Assembly (NCBI GenBank): GCA_011009095.1
Contig: VTPC01090582.1
Span: forward strand, 74,984 to 138,983
Length of the DNA: 64,000 nt
From: Ignelater luminosus
Lineage: Eukaryota; Arthropoda; Insecta; Coleoptera; Elateridae
Direction of reading: 5' to 3'
This document shows positions 12,816-25,712 of this stretch, piece after piece; the first letter of the stretch is position 1; every line of letters begins with the position of its first letter. Below the pieces are notes generated by a model. It was not told the origin of the DNA, did no database searches, and saw only the letters and a program-made list of their open reading frames with translations. A program made the translations under genes and the position numbers.

Positions 12816-13479
12816 TTGTTTTAAATTAAGTGAGGCTTGTTTGGTTACTGGATCTTCATAATTATTGTTTGTATGTTTGTCCTATGTTGCCAGATTTAAA
12901 GTTCTTAAATTGCTTTCTCGAGGGGCATTTTCGACAAACATTTTCGTTTTAGTTTTACATGAATATGGCTACATGAAGCTGTTTCACCAATTGTTTTTTA
13001 ATACCGCATATATCTTTGCCCAGACTGCTGCGATGTGCTTCATTAATGCAGTGGCTATCTTGCTAATCTCGGCTTTCCAAACGAGTCTTTGCATTAGAAG
13101 ATTATCTTGCGAACTGCTTGAATGGCATGGGAAAGCTTATTTAAATTTGAGCATGTTGTATTTCTTACTATTTCTTAATGTACTGTAAGGTAAATGAAAC
13201 AGAAAATGCAATTGATTAGTTTATTGAAAATAGGTTGATCGAATGAAAGTTGGGAAAATTGCGTTGTTGATTGCTTGGGGGTAGATTATTATCTAAATAT
13301 TTGCAATGTTGTCAAAGTAACTAAACCTTATAACTAGATTCTTAAACTAAAGATTTAAATGTAGTGACTATTACACTACCGTCATGGAATTTCTTGGGTA
13401 CCAGTCTTACATCAGAGGGCGATCCCATAGTGAATTGGCCTGACAGGGATGTAGAAAAAAAAGCATAAAAACCACATAC
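12816..13479. other. unassigned, contains a 107-codon open frame
   Basis: A 107-codon plus-strand open frame (12865-13188) is rich in hydrophobic residues. The opposite strand is also open for long stretches. No motif identifies either. It may be a repeat remnant. Confidence 0.3.
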
Positions 13480-13575
13480 TACTTTTCAGTATAGTCACCT
13501 TTATTGCAACACACTTTTCACATCGGTGCACAGTGGGCCAGGAGATCAGTAAAAGTGGCCAAAAGTCAAAATCCG
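13480..13575 (-). pseudogene. mariner transposase C-terminal tail fragment
   Basis: On the minus strand the sequence reads HRCEKC and then, after a one-base frame change, CNKGDYTEK. This resembles the last residues of many insect mariner transposases, which often end in a C-x6-GDY(V/T)EK tail. Only this short end survives. The assignment rests on one motif. Confidence 0.4.
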
Positions 13576-14563
13576 CATTGATCCATGATATAAATTAATA
13601 TTGTATTTAAAACCTTTGAAAGTAGTTATAACAACAATATTTTGTTGATTGCATTATTTTTGTATCAGTTATAATTAGATTAAGTAAAAACATATAATTA
13701 AATTTCTGTTTATCTCTTTTTTACTTTATTTTCGATATAATCAAGTTTTATATTATTTTCCGGATTTTTAGTATATTAATATATTGAGAAAAGGTCAAGA
13801 ATGAACAATATATTACATAAACTGGAAGAATGCAATAATAAATTATGACATATTACATTCCTCTTGTATTCTCACTTCCTAGTTACCGTTCTCCGAGATT
13901 CCACCTTTTACAAGGAAAACTTTAATGGTATATACTTCGTATAGTAAAGTCAAGAAACAACAATAACACAAACAACGGAAACGGAATAGAAAATAATTAA
14001 GGAAAAACTCTCAACACCAAGCAGCAAATGTGCAAGAATAACTCAAATTACAAAATGTATGTCTAACGCCAGCTAACCACAAATGTCAAAATGTAACAAA
14101 TGAATTATGATGTAAATAATTGTTTAGATTCATCCAAGTAAACAGTGTTTGCGTGGTTGCCACATCTGTTTTTACTAAATCTTTTATTTTTAACACCCCC
14201 TCTACAAAGAAAACGTTAATAGTGAATGCATTCATAGTGGTAATTTATTCTTCTAATAAGTTCACCTATTGAATGGATAAATGTTCCGTTAGATTTAATT
14301 GCCCGATGTCTTGTAATTTAATGTCATCGTCGTACAAGAAAACTAAGCGACTAGGGAAAATCCGGGTTGCAGATTTGAGTTCAGGCCTCATAAAGGAAGA
14401 CGTCTACCTGAAGCTTTTAATGCAATTTAGGGACACCCTGTATATAAAAATTTCTTTACATCAAAAACAGAAATTACAGGCTAGAAAATCACTATAAATT
14501 TGTTTTCAAGTGTATCGAGTGTGGATATTGATACCAGAAATTAAAGTAACGATGCCGAAAACC

Positions 14564-14815
14564 TTATATAAATGTGTCACTGCTAGATATTTTACGTGTT
14601 TTACGAGATATGGAATTTTGGCCATTTTTACTGGTCTTGTGGACCACTGTGCGGTGGATTAACATTTCTATACCTTTGTAAAAGTACTCAGAATTCTTTC
14701 CCCGAAAATGACTAAATACGGATGCCTGCAACTCATTATCGTTGGAAAATTTCCTTCCACGAAGCTGCTTTTTCAAATGCGTAAACAAATAATAATCGCT
14801 TGGAGCCATAATTTT
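14564..14815 (-). pseudogene. mariner transposase C-terminal fragment
   Basis: An open stretch of about 80 codons on the minus strand begins MAPSDYYLFTHLKKQLRGRKF, containing the third catalytic Asp motif of mariner transposases (APSDY), then FYKGIEMLIHR. These are standard C-terminal mariner motifs. The upstream catalytic Asp residues are absent, so this is a 3'-end fragment. A TA-flanked end-like GGGACACCCTG lies about 130 bases away at 14431-14441 but does not obviously belong to it. Confidence 0.75.
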
Positions 14816-15631
14816 TTTCTACTTTCTTCCCTTAATAAAGATTGATGTTGCAAAAGTTAGCAATACACATTATTAGTACACTGTTTGTCAAAAATGTCTT
14901 CAATCTTTAATAACTTGCACGACTAATATCGTTTATTAATAAGTGGATGATGATAGCATCATGATTCGAAAGGGTAGTTGATTTTGTATAAAAATTGCAA
15001 CCATTTTACTTAGAATATAAAATTATAGCTACAGATATTCGACATAAACTAATCTCTATAATAATAAAAAAAATAAGTTTTCCTTTATAGTAATTGCGTT
15101 CGAACACGCAACAGATAGTAATTGTAGTTGTAATGGAACGGATAAATTTTCTGTGCTCCTCGTGTTAATGGTCGGTACACATAAAACGTTGGAATCCTGC
15201 ATCTTGCAAATTTGTTTCCATTAGTGTTTTAGGTAGGTGACCATGCTACTCTAGCACTTGTTATTGTACTTAATTTCCAACAAATAAAAGGACAATTTGG
15301 ACCAATTGAAATTTTTCACAAACTTATTCTTATTTCATCGTCAAAAATCAAAATTGAACTCAATAAATTGGATATAGTCAATTAGAAGCAAGTTTGAGAA
15401 ATTTCTCAGTTACTAAATTTAAGATTGGATAGTAGAAGAGTAACTATTAAGAACGTATAGTAAACAAAATGTTGTTCAGATTAATCTTGAGTTTTATTTA
15501 TTGGGCAAAACACATAAGTTAGATACGATACCAAAGTAAATGACCCTAAAGTATATAAAGAACCCACATTGTGAATAAGAAAAAGTTGACGGTAGCAAAA
15601 AAGTATGTTAAGTCACGATTTTCTGACTAGG
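14816..15631. other. no recognisable gene
   Basis: AT-rich intronic sequence; nothing coding or structural is visible. Confidence 0.4.
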
Positions 15632-15845
15632 TTTTTGGGATAAAGTAGTCATTCCTATTGAACGGGTTCAAAAGAGACTGCAACATCCGAGCATGGACTT
15701 CCATGATGCTGCCTCAGATTTGAAAGCTATCAGAGATCATTTTCACGATAAAAGAGAAAATTTAGTAACTGAAGCTCTAGAAGTTGGATTTAGACTCTGT
15801 CAAGATTGGGATGTCGACACGACCAAGACGAAAAAAAAAGAATGA
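15632..15845 (+). pseudogene. hAT (ZMYM1-like) transposase fragment
   Basis: The plus strand encodes a stretch with IPIERVQKRLQHPSMDFHDA, DLKAIRDHFHDKREN and CQDWDVD. This is the helical linker region of ZMYM1-like hAT transposases, between the DUF4371-type core and the C-terminal dimerisation region. It is open for about 70 codons and ends at a stop at 15843-15845 after a K-rich run. Nothing before or after it continues the protein, so it is an isolated fragment. Confidence 0.65.
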
Positions 15846-18800
15846 CTTGTGAAATTTATTTGGACTCTTCTTGACTTTGACACACGGAGTGCGTAACTCG
15901 GAGGACGTGCAGTTAAAAAAGATCTGATAAGAGTGACCAAAATTAGAGATTCACCATTGAGATCTTGTAAAGGGTAAGAAATACGAAGTCGGTTAAACTA
16001 GATAAAAGTTGCCGAGTCGAAGGTGTTCTTGTTTTATTTTAAAAATGCATTGTCTACTAGATTAATTAGATTTAAAAAATACATTTTTCATAATACAGAC
16101 AAGCAAGGTCGTATTTACTTAATTAGAATTTTCAGGGGGAGGATATTAAACCAAAACTAGATCTATTAAAATCTAGGGTAACCGAATAAATTTTGCTCAG
16201 GGACGGCCAAAACCGTAGCGCCGGCCCTGTAAATTTAGAAAACTGTATGTTTTAGGACAGAGAGGACTAGGCTTATTCTTGACACAGGAAACTTCTTTCA
16301 TGCAGATTTATGACATTCAAATTTGAAAATAAATAAGAAGAGAAACAAACGAAAAACCTCGTTCTCACCAAACAATTGTGAATTATAATTTTACAAAAAC
16401 AATCTTGTAGGTTATCATAGAAACTCACAGTATGAATCTAACACCACAACCTATAACTACAAATCACTAAAAATCAGTTACGGACTAATTAGTGTAAATA
16501 GAAGTAAATTCTAAGAAAGGGCGAATTATAAATCTTTTGAACTTGTTTATAAAACAAAGCTTCGAGCATTTAAAACAATGTTTATGAACAAAAACACTTA
16601 AAAAACTAACCAACCAGTGATTGGTCGATGTATTTGCTCTTTAGATTAGGTAAATTATATACGGTGTGCTCCGTTAGCAAAGTATTGATTTGGTATTACG
16701 AATACACGATAAGTCCCCACAGATCCTTTTGGCTTTTGAAAAAATCCGTCGCTGAAAGCGAAATGTGGTGATATTCTTTTGGTTCTCATTTATAAGCAAG
16801 GCTGAAATTTCTTATTTTCTCTTTCACATATTTTGGTTGATTTATTAAGTGCTGATTTATTATTTTCAAGAAATACATTTTAATAAAAAAAATTAAATTA
16901 GCTGTTTAGGTGATTTTTGTGCTGAAAATGAGTTTATAATAAAAAATATCTAAATTCTTGATTGAATGCAAGCGTATATGTATAAAGTTATTTTTGTTAA
17001 AGTTAATCAATATTTAAATTCCATTTTTAAATACGTACTACGCGCGTTTACAAATTTATAACATTTCTATATTCTGTTACGTAAAATAAGCGAATAAATG
17101 ATGTCTCTGTAGTTGACTTTGTCAAGAGTGTACATCACAACGTAAATATAATTGTTTTTTCTAATTTGAATAGCAAGCCTGGAAACAGGAGTTAATTTAC
17201 AACTGAAGAATTTAATAATTTATTTTGTTGAATTAGTGTTACTTTCTACTTCATGGTTTTATTTAAAATACAGTGTTTACAGAACTTTAAACCGAGAGGT
17301 TTAATTAAGAGTAAGTATTTACGCAAATTAAATCTTAAGCTAGTCATTTTTAATTCCAATAAGATAAAAGGTTTTCAACAATATAATTTTATGGACATGG
17401 TGCCATTTTATTATGTTTGCACAGCTTTTAGTAGAATCTCCGTTTAGCTCTCATCTCTATTGTCCTTATCTCAATGGTAACTAGAGCAACACTGCAGGGC
17501 GGTAGCGATAGCCTGAATTCAATCTGAATATGATTAATGCCCTCAGGATCTGATAATCTGCTCGGATTGTGGCCGCGTCTTAGAGGCGATAGTTTTATAA
17601 TTAGGACAATTAGCTCCATCAGGGGAATTTCCGGATTTCGAACGCTTGCTAGCTGAAATCGCTTTTACCGATATTTTACACTTCAACAACTTCCAAATTA
17701 CATCTTCTTGTTAGTTTTGTTTTGTAATAGACGGCACGGAATATCTCTTGGATTTAAAATCAAATTGAATGTATTTTGTTAACTATCATACTGCTTACCA
17801 TTCCTTTAAAATTAGTAAATTTAATCTTAAAAACTTTTTATTTCCCCGCAAGCGCAAGAATTTTAGAAATTCTATAGCTGAAAATATAAACCGACACTTT
17901 CACCCTAATCACATTTGACGAAGCTTTTATTTTGTTTGTATTCTTGTTTGTATTTCAAATCCTTAACGTAGAAAATTTACTTTATTGTTAATTACACTTT
18001 TGGTTAATTAATAATCCCGTTTGAGTCGGCGGTAGTAATGGTAAGGATGAGTTTGCTTTAGCTGTTTTGTACCCTCAAGCAACGCATGAGAAATAAACCC
18101 TTTGTACTGCTTTATTGCCATAGTTTTCGAATAGAGTTGGTTTGATATTAAGAGCTTTACGATCGGTCGAAAATTTTTATTGGTCGACGAAATGCTTTGT
18201 TTGTTCCTTTGCGATGTCGATCGGTTACTTTTTCAGGATTCAATATGTAGTTAAATGAAAACTCGTTATTTCTAAATTTCGACGACCAAATTACTTTGTA
18301 GATGAATTTTTAGTATCTGATTGAATATTTAAATACGTTGCTCCTTTGATCTTTTATTTGAATATAAAAAAAGAGTAACCAACTGACAATTGATTTTATT
18401 AAATGGGAAACAAAACGCACAGTTTTGCAATAATTACTTGCTTTTTTTTGAAGTAAATTAAAATTTTTCGTTTTACTAAATACAGAAACACGGGCTAAGT
18501 TTTATGTTGTTTCTTTTATCAAATTCCACTTAAAATTCAACCTTACATTTTTGAGTTTCCATGCTGTGTATTTTATTCACTTTATAGTCTCAGCGTGTTT
18601 TGTTACAGATTAACGAATGTAGAACGTGTCATGTAAGCTAAAGAAAAACTCACGAATTGAAATACATTTTAAAGAAAACATCCTTAGATAGAGAAATATT
18701 TAATATGTTAGTAGTTGTTTTTCAGTTAAATGTAAATAAAAGAATTGAAGTTTCTTAACTTAAACGTTACTAGAAAATAATTCAAATTAAGATTTATTAT

Positions 18801-20139
18801 ATTATAATAGATATTAGCAGTTAGTCTGCTAGTATATAAAAGTATCAACATGACTGAATCTAAATTTAAAACTGACGTAGATTGGTTGTCAAGTTGGTAG
18901 CGAGAGAATGGGTAAAAACGGAAATAGTAAGAATAAAGGAAGACTTAAATAAGTGACCTACTCTACCCATTTCAATTTATTCAAAGTTAATTTTTGAATA
19001 ATCTCACAATTTGATTACATTTTTAAATCGTTTCCACCAATTTCCGTATTACAATTAGACACTAAGTGATTTTTATGTCGACGGTTATTGGTTTATGAAC
19101 TGATTTTCACATACAGGGTGAGTCTGAATCCCAGCATACTTTCTTTTCATTTCTTTATTAGTGAAGCAGTGTCGAGAGAAGCAAAAGTGAGAAAATTCTT
19201 CTTGGAATATGAGAATCTAATAACTTTAGTAAAATGTAATTTTTATCTCGGATTTCAAGATTTTTCCAAAGTGAAGAGTGAGTGAGCTACAGACTTATTT
19301 CAAGAAACAATCATTATGGAATCGGTCCTTTGGATCAATTTTGAAAACTACGTCATATCAAAACTAACCAAGTTTCAAGAACACCAAACTTATTGATTTG
19401 AACGATGCAATGATAAAACGAGAAACGAAAATAGATAACTGCAGTATGTATAACTTTAGTGGCATCTGACAGTTCACGGAGCTCACATGAAATACAGAAC
19501 GATCAAAAAGAAAGTGTGTCGCGGTCGCCTTTGGAATAAAAACGTAGGGCGTAGATTAAAATTGATGTCTACTTGCTAACTGTCCAGGTCTTATCAAATG
19601 TTTTATTAAATTTGTTTAAAATTTTCTTTTTGTTTTTGTTAAATTTTTTTTCATGTTGATGTTTAAAGTATTTTAAAAGTATACCCACAATTTATTAAAT
19701 TACAACAGCAATACGGCGAGTTTCCCAATGGATTAGTTACAAATAACAAGAAAGACTAATTTTAGTTCTACAGATCCCACTTTAGAATAATAATCAGGAG
19801 CAGCAGTTTCATTCTATTCGAGTCACAAACACCATGGATGTTCAATAGGATGTTCCGAAAAAGTTACATTGATAAATAGCTGTAAACGTAGAAACATCAA
19901 GTTAAAATAAAAAGAGAGGACTTGAAGAAATGATAGAAATTTTGGGAGAAGAGGCAGCGTCACAGTAAAATTAGGTTATACGATTTGAATCATGGTAAAG
20001 TTGAAGATCTTTTAGTAGTATTGGAAAGTATCAAATCCCAAGAATCTTCAGGCTATTCATACATTCAAAAAAATGTCTGCTTGTGATGGCTCTCATTTTG
20101 GTAAAAAAGATTGCCAATACATTTTTGTTATAGTAACAA
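15846..20139. other. intronic sequence, mostly unremarkable
   Basis: No gene is recognised over 4.3 kb. A less AT-rich block at about 17430-17660 stands out, but its open frames match nothing known. At 19113-19122 there is a TA followed by CAGGGTGAG, a single MITE-like terminal motif without a visible partner. There is an A/T microsatellite-like texture throughout. Confidence 0.4.
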
Positions 20140-21660
20140 ATTCTTCTGTATTCCTAACAAGGCACTTTGTTGTTTTCACATTAAATTTGGTTGTCCCGAG
20201 AGTTCTTTCGCAATAACGAAAAATCTTTCACCAGTGGCATTGAAGATCATCATCGTGCGATAAATTTACAATACTGTAATAACATTTGGAAATGTTGATT
20301 GTAGTTTGTGCTCAAAAATTATTTTGTAGGACTGGGATGCTGGTACTGCTGTTTTCTTGATTAGGTTTTCAAACTGACAAATGAAGTGTTTGAAATGAAT
20401 CATTTCATCACCAAGTTCAAGTTCAATGTCACAAGAGTAACATTTTGCAAATCTTTTCTCTTTGATTTGTGCTTCTTTTTAGAAGGGAAATCACAAAGAA
20501 AACCAAACAGTGATTGAACTTGCTCATACACTTTCAAACGGTTAGAACGTTCTACGTTTAACATTTCTAATATTGGTAGATAAGTTTCAATCTGGAATCT
20601 TTTGCCTCCTTGAAGAACTATGTCTTCAGCATCACCGTCGTCAAAATGTCGCTTTCTGGCACGCTTTCGTTTGCCTCCATCCTCATCAGAATATTTTAAG
20701 TTACTGGCTTTATTCTCATTAAAGCAAAATTTTCTTTCTGCAACTTTAAGAAATCTAAGAGTGAATTTAAAATACGAACGGAACTTTGAAGTTCTATTGC
20801 TTCACTTTGCAGAGAAGTGCTAACTGCATCAATGCATCAATGCATTAAAAACTTTTTCCCCCATTATTTCAATCACCTCTTTGCAAATCGTGAAAGATAA
20901 ATAAGAGGGCTTTCTTCTGCCCTGATTACCATATTTGGCTAAATGAGAACTCAAAAGGGATCGTACTCCGCAATTAACTCTAAAATCCCCAAGTAGTTGC
21001 CATTATTTTGTGAACCAAGGATTTCTGTATCGCCACAAAAATCTACTTCATGTGACGAGAGAAACTTGACTATAGATACTACACGACGTAGAACTTCAAT
21101 CCAATATTTACGTTCTTTGTTGAACTAAGCTTCCAAAGAGCTGTCGATTCGTCCCTCTGAACATTTTCTGTTTATTAGTGTCGTGATCGATGAGCTGCAC
21201 TGTCTTCCTGCAGTTTCATTCCATTTAAAGCATTTTTCCAATCAGATAATCCATCATAAAATTGTGTTCTTTTAGCTTTTCTAGTACTAATGGAAAGCAG
21301 CATACGTTTCCATTTGTCGAAGAGTACATGAGCCACTCTAGTTTGATTTGTGCTCCACTTACATGTTTACAAAAGATTATGGAACGGGTAAGAACTCGCT
21401 TGCGATTTTCGTACTGTCGGGTTGAAGCTAAAAAATTGCCATCCAAATTTTGATACTCGGCTGAATTTCTTGAACACCAAAATATCCGGACTTCTTCTAT
21501 AGTATTTTGTCATAGTCCTATGTCATTGTGGTACTCTGGTTCAAATGTATCTCTATCTGTAGTTTCACCCTCTGCAGGTCTCCGTTTTCATGATGTTTTT
21601 TCCGTTTTTCTGCACCACTCTGCTCTGCTGTTTTTTTTCTTGTACCGACATCTTGTTTCT
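20140..21660 (-). pseudogene. decayed hAT transposase, ZMYM1/DUF4371-like
   Basis: Read on the minus strand from high to low coordinate: an EWLMYSSTNGNVCCFP segment of the N-terminal TTF-type zinc finger region (about 21340); RLKEH-like remains; YWIEVLRRVVSIVKFLSSHE, then FCGDTEILGSQNNGNYL and ELIAEYDPF, the start of the DUF4371 domain (20950-21110); then KRARKRHFDD and RFQIETYLPILEMLN (20580-20690); and finally a TFPNV-x-ATGERFF C-terminal dimerisation motif (20200-20300). The order matches ZMYM1-like hAT proteins. Stops and frameshifts (for example TGA after DPF at about 20955) make it inactive. Terminal repeats were not located. Confidence 0.85.
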
Positions 21661-23527
21661 GTAAAAAAGAGAAAGACGTAGATCTCAGAGTAAAATATGT
21701 AGCTACTACATTCTCATTTAGTTAATTGTATAGGAATCGATGCGAACTGGCTTATCTATTTTATAGTTCATACAATTCAAACAGCATGGATTAAAAACCC
21801 CCCAAAAAAGTTATCAAAGTTATCCAAATATTGAAAAACGCTGCAAAATATGTAAAACTACATTGATTACACGTTATACCGTTCTCGATAACCAAGTATT
21901 GATAGCTTTTTCTTATCTATTAAATTTAAGTAAAAACTTAACTTACCTAGTTTTGACTAATGAAAGTTGTTAAAATCTGTTCGAACATTAGTTAGCAAAT
22001 AGTAGTTAAACAGAGCAATGGGCAGTGGCGCAAGCGACACAGCTTATCAATTGATAAACATGTACAGATGAGTCATACCTCAGCTTTTTATTCTTTCTGC
22101 AGCACGCCCACACGCGTTGATCTAGGTTACCTCTACTCTTGTGGATAATTGTTGAACTATTAGAAACAATGCCATTTCACAGTACAGATAGAAGTATACA
22201 AGATTTCGATTTTAATGCTTTCACGTTTTAAACTAAGAGCATGTAGCAGTTTATGGCGTTTTTCTATTTGTGAGGCAACTCCCTACTTTGCCTAATTGGT
22301 AATCCGGCACTGGTCATTTTCTTCAGTGTAAAATAGCGAAATTATCTGCAAAGAAATATCTAAAATATCTGTAAACAGACTATAATAATGAAAAGTGGTT
22401 CAGATTCGTTTGGTTTGATATTTCCTGAAGAATACCATACCAAGACTGAATTTCCAAGAGAGTTAGTTGAGCGATAAGAGATATCAACTTAGTTTATGGG
22501 CACTCAAAAGAAAATCATCAAGTAATTAATAAATCTTTGTCATTAATTCGAATGTTCACAAAAGATTTTGCTAATTTAATATTTTCGACTTTTTAGATGT
22601 GTCTGCTCAATCTGGTATAAAGAAGTAAAGAGGAAAAATTTAGCAGTGATAAAATTGCGAAAGCAAGGGGTAAGATTTCAAAATACATGACAAGTACAAA
22701 AACCCTTCACCATCCGTTTCCTAGGCAAAGTGAAATTCGATTGAATCAAAAACGTAAATGAGCTCTTAATTATTTTAATTTTTATGGGAAAACTCTGCAA
22801 GAGTACAATAGATGATTCCATTCCGGCGAAAACTGAACAAAGGACAATAAATATAAAATTGACAGAATCGTTAAATACGCTTACCTTGCGTAAACTGTAT
22901 CTTAGGGTGCTGATTTTTCAGTCTATCATTCAATATACCAACAAGGTATCATCATAAAGCTGTTTTAATTGTCATACTTTCGACAAACGGAGATAATGTA
23001 AGTCTAGCTTATTATATTTACAGGAAGGGTGTCTTATTTCGGGAAGTTAGAGAACAGTAAATTATAATACGAAAACACGTACAACACTTAGCATAAACTT
23101 TTCAATAAAACAAACAATATAAACTTTGAGTATGTGCTTGAGCGCTACTAGACTTCTTTATACCAATATCATTCAAATCGTGATCCTCCCTTATTCAAGT
23201 TTCTTCTCGGTTATGTCTTTTGAAATTTTACCTCAAAATAGAGTTTTATTAGCTTATACCAATATTCAGCTATCAAGGACGCTTTTCTCATTTTAGGAAT
23301 TCTTTGTAAATATAAACCGCGTTCAAAATTAAATCACGGTTTGTGAAATAAAAAATAAAAAATAAAAGTAAGAAATTGGGTTGCATTCTACGCAGCATTT
23401 TCTCACGTAGAACATAATCTGAAAGTAAATAATTAACTTTCATTTCCTCTGTTGATGATTTTTAGTAGACAACACGCACACCTACTTCATCACTAATAAG
23501 TAATCTTAAAGGAGAAATGTTTTGCAG
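21661..23527. other. intronic sequence before the second EGF exon
   Basis: No gene is recognised. The stretch ends in TTTTGCAG at 23527, the acceptor of the second EGF exon. Confidence 0.45.
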
Positions 23528-23681
23528 GAAGGATACGAGTGCCAATGTTGTTCTGGGTTTGTGGGTCCGCACTGTGAGGAACAGGACGCTTGTTATCCGA
23601 GCCCTTGTAGAAATAATGGGATCTGCGTGGATATATCTCAGGGACACGAAGGATCAACTTTCCAGTGCTTATGTCCCTATG
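23528..23681 (+). CDS. EGF-repeat exon, DNER/weary-like receptor (second visible exon)
   Basis: This 154-bp internal exon lies between a TTTTGCAG acceptor and a TATG|GTAAGT donor. It starts on a complete codon, matching the end of the exon at 8241, and ends after the first base of the next codon. It completes one EGF-like domain (YECQCCSGFVGPHCE, with an extra Cys beside Cys5) and contains most of a second (DACYPSPCRNNGIC, then FQCLCPYG, ending before Cys6). The GSTFQCLCPYG turn and the CEEQDAC junction between repeats are what make me favour the DNER/weary family. The intron before it is 15,286 bp with GT-AG ends and carries many transposons. The next exon, expected to begin with the rest of a glycine codon and supply Cys6, was not found in the remaining 40 kb by eye. 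Confidence 0.85.
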
Positions 23682-24650
23682 GTAAGTAAAATATTATTAT
23701 ATTTACTTGGGCGATATTAAAAAAAGCATATTACGGTTTTTTATTAACGCTGAAATTAATGTTTATCATTTTTTTATATTTATGCCAAGCTCCAGAATTT
23801 TAGTCAATTTATTTTCGCAGAATTAAATTAGAAAGTTTATACTCTAACTACTCAGTTACATTATTACGCACAAACTCATGTGTTATGAATTATAATATTT
23901 GAGAGTGACTACACTGTAGCAAAGTAAAGTTAAATAAACAGAAATAATTGACGTTTCTGTACAAGATTAGACTTACCATGAAAAATAGGAAACTAAAATG
24001 CCATCGAAACATTTTGCCAATTTATTTTTGCTTTTTCTTTCAGTAAATGTTAAGTACTATATACTCTTTTATGGTTGTTCAGTAAACAATTAAGAAGAAA
24101 ACAATAACTTTTTGTTTTCATTGTTTTCAAATTTATTTTCATTGACAGACCTTTATTCATCGTATACTGACTGGCGTTCTATTAACTCTCTCATTTATGT
24201 ACATATGATATCACATGATGTAACTTCCTACAAGAATTGACAGCGTTGCAATAATCAATCGAGGTACATGTTTGAAATTTTAGTAATCTTTCCCAAAACT
24301 GCTGAATTTTCAGTCTCGACTCATTCTGTAAGAAAGATTGGCGGTAGGAGCAGAAGAAGCGGACATCTGACTACTTTCCAAAATGTTAGATGCAACAATC
24401 TGCATTTAAGTCGATATGAAATAACATGATAACTCACAAAGCTCTTGTGACTTTTTATAACACAAACACAAAACAAAACTAATTTCAAAACATCATTTCT
24501 ACTTTTTCTTCTATGCCTTGAAAATTTTTATTGATATTTCTGGTTTAATTTAATCTTTACTGTAGAATTAACAAAACGCCAAATTAATTCAAGATAAAAG
24601 AAATGAATGATATGGTATTAAAAGAAACTTTCCAAAACTGAAACTAAATA

Positions 24651-24877
24651 CAGGGTGTTAGTGAACTAATAGTAGTCCGGGAAACTGGTGGTAGGGGACA
24701 TCAATACAAACAGAAAAGTGTTATACAACCATGGTCAAATCTCAACGGTTTTCCCAGAAATAATTAATAAAGTTCCAGTTCCAGCAAGATAGAAACAATT
24801 TTAAATAAAATTTTCTATTTCAAATGACTTTTCCTATCACCTGTTTCACGGAGTACTATTAGTTTACTAACACCCTG
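24651..24877. mobile_element. 227-bp palindromic MITE with TA duplication
   Basis: The element is flanked by TA on both sides (24649-24650, 24878-24879). Its ends are inverted repeats of about 40 bases with a few mismatches, starting CAGGGTGTTAGTGAACTAAT. The middle is non-coding. Size, TA duplication and lack of coding capacity indicate a Tc1/mariner-type MITE, probably mobilised in trans. Confidence 0.85.
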
Positions 24878-25009
24878 TATAATCTTAAGGTAGTAGAGGA
24901 ATTCGAAAGTGAGGTTAGTAAGTAAAATAATATAAGTAACAAGAGTTTTAGAAAATTATTCTGAGCTTAGAACAATGGAACAATAATTCACAGTTAAACA
25001 GAACACATA

Positions 25010-25712
25010 CAGGGTGTCTCCAAAAGGTTGGGACATAGCTTAACTGCAGACTCCTGGGACAAAAATAAGAAGATTTAACTCAACTTACCTATATCCAAAA
25101 TCGTCTCGTTAAGTTGGTACAAGGCATCAAAGTTTTAAAAAAAAAAATTAATTTTGCGTATAAAATCAGTACGCTTTGATCGATTTTTATAATTTTTGGT
25201 ATGGCATGTTTTGTGACTATAAGTCATGTTTCGAGATAGTTTTGGTCTTTATCGGTAAGTTGTAAGTGTATTAAACAAAACTGTCGCAATGCAAATTTAG
25301 TGGTAACCTTTTAGTGCCTAGGCTGAAAACTTTCAATTGTTTACAAAAAATGTTTCTAAAGAAAATATCTTTTTGAAAAAACAACTGAAAATTCTCAGCC
25401 TAGACACTAAAAAGTTATCAACAAATTTGTACTGCGACACGTTTGTTTAATACACTTACAACTTACTGATAAAGACCAAAACCATCTCGAAACGTGACTT
25501 ATAGTCACAAAACATGCCATACTAAAAATTATAAAAATCGATCAAAGCCTACTATTTTTATATGCAAAATTAGTTTTTTTTTTTTAAAACTTTGATCCCT
25601 TGTACCAACTGAACGAGACGATTTTGGATATAGGTAAGTTGGGTTAAATCGTTTTATTTTTGTCCGAGGAGTCTGCAGTTAAGCTATGTCCCAACCTTTT
25701 GGAGACACCCTG
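25010..25712. mobile_element. 703-bp near-perfect inverted-repeat MITE (foldback)
   Basis: The element is flanked by TA (25008-25009, 25713-25714) and starts CAGGGTGTCTCCAAAAGGTT. The left arm (about 25010-25345) and right arm (about 25385-25712) are reverse complements of each other over roughly 330 bases with few mismatches, separated by a short centre. There is no ORF. A transcript would fold into one long hairpin. It shares the CAGGGTG start with the MITE at 24651. Confidence 0.9.

Noticed and set aside
12865-13188. 107-codon hydrophobic frame considered as a chemoreceptor exon
   Set aside because: No splice sites, no family motif and an equally open opposite strand.
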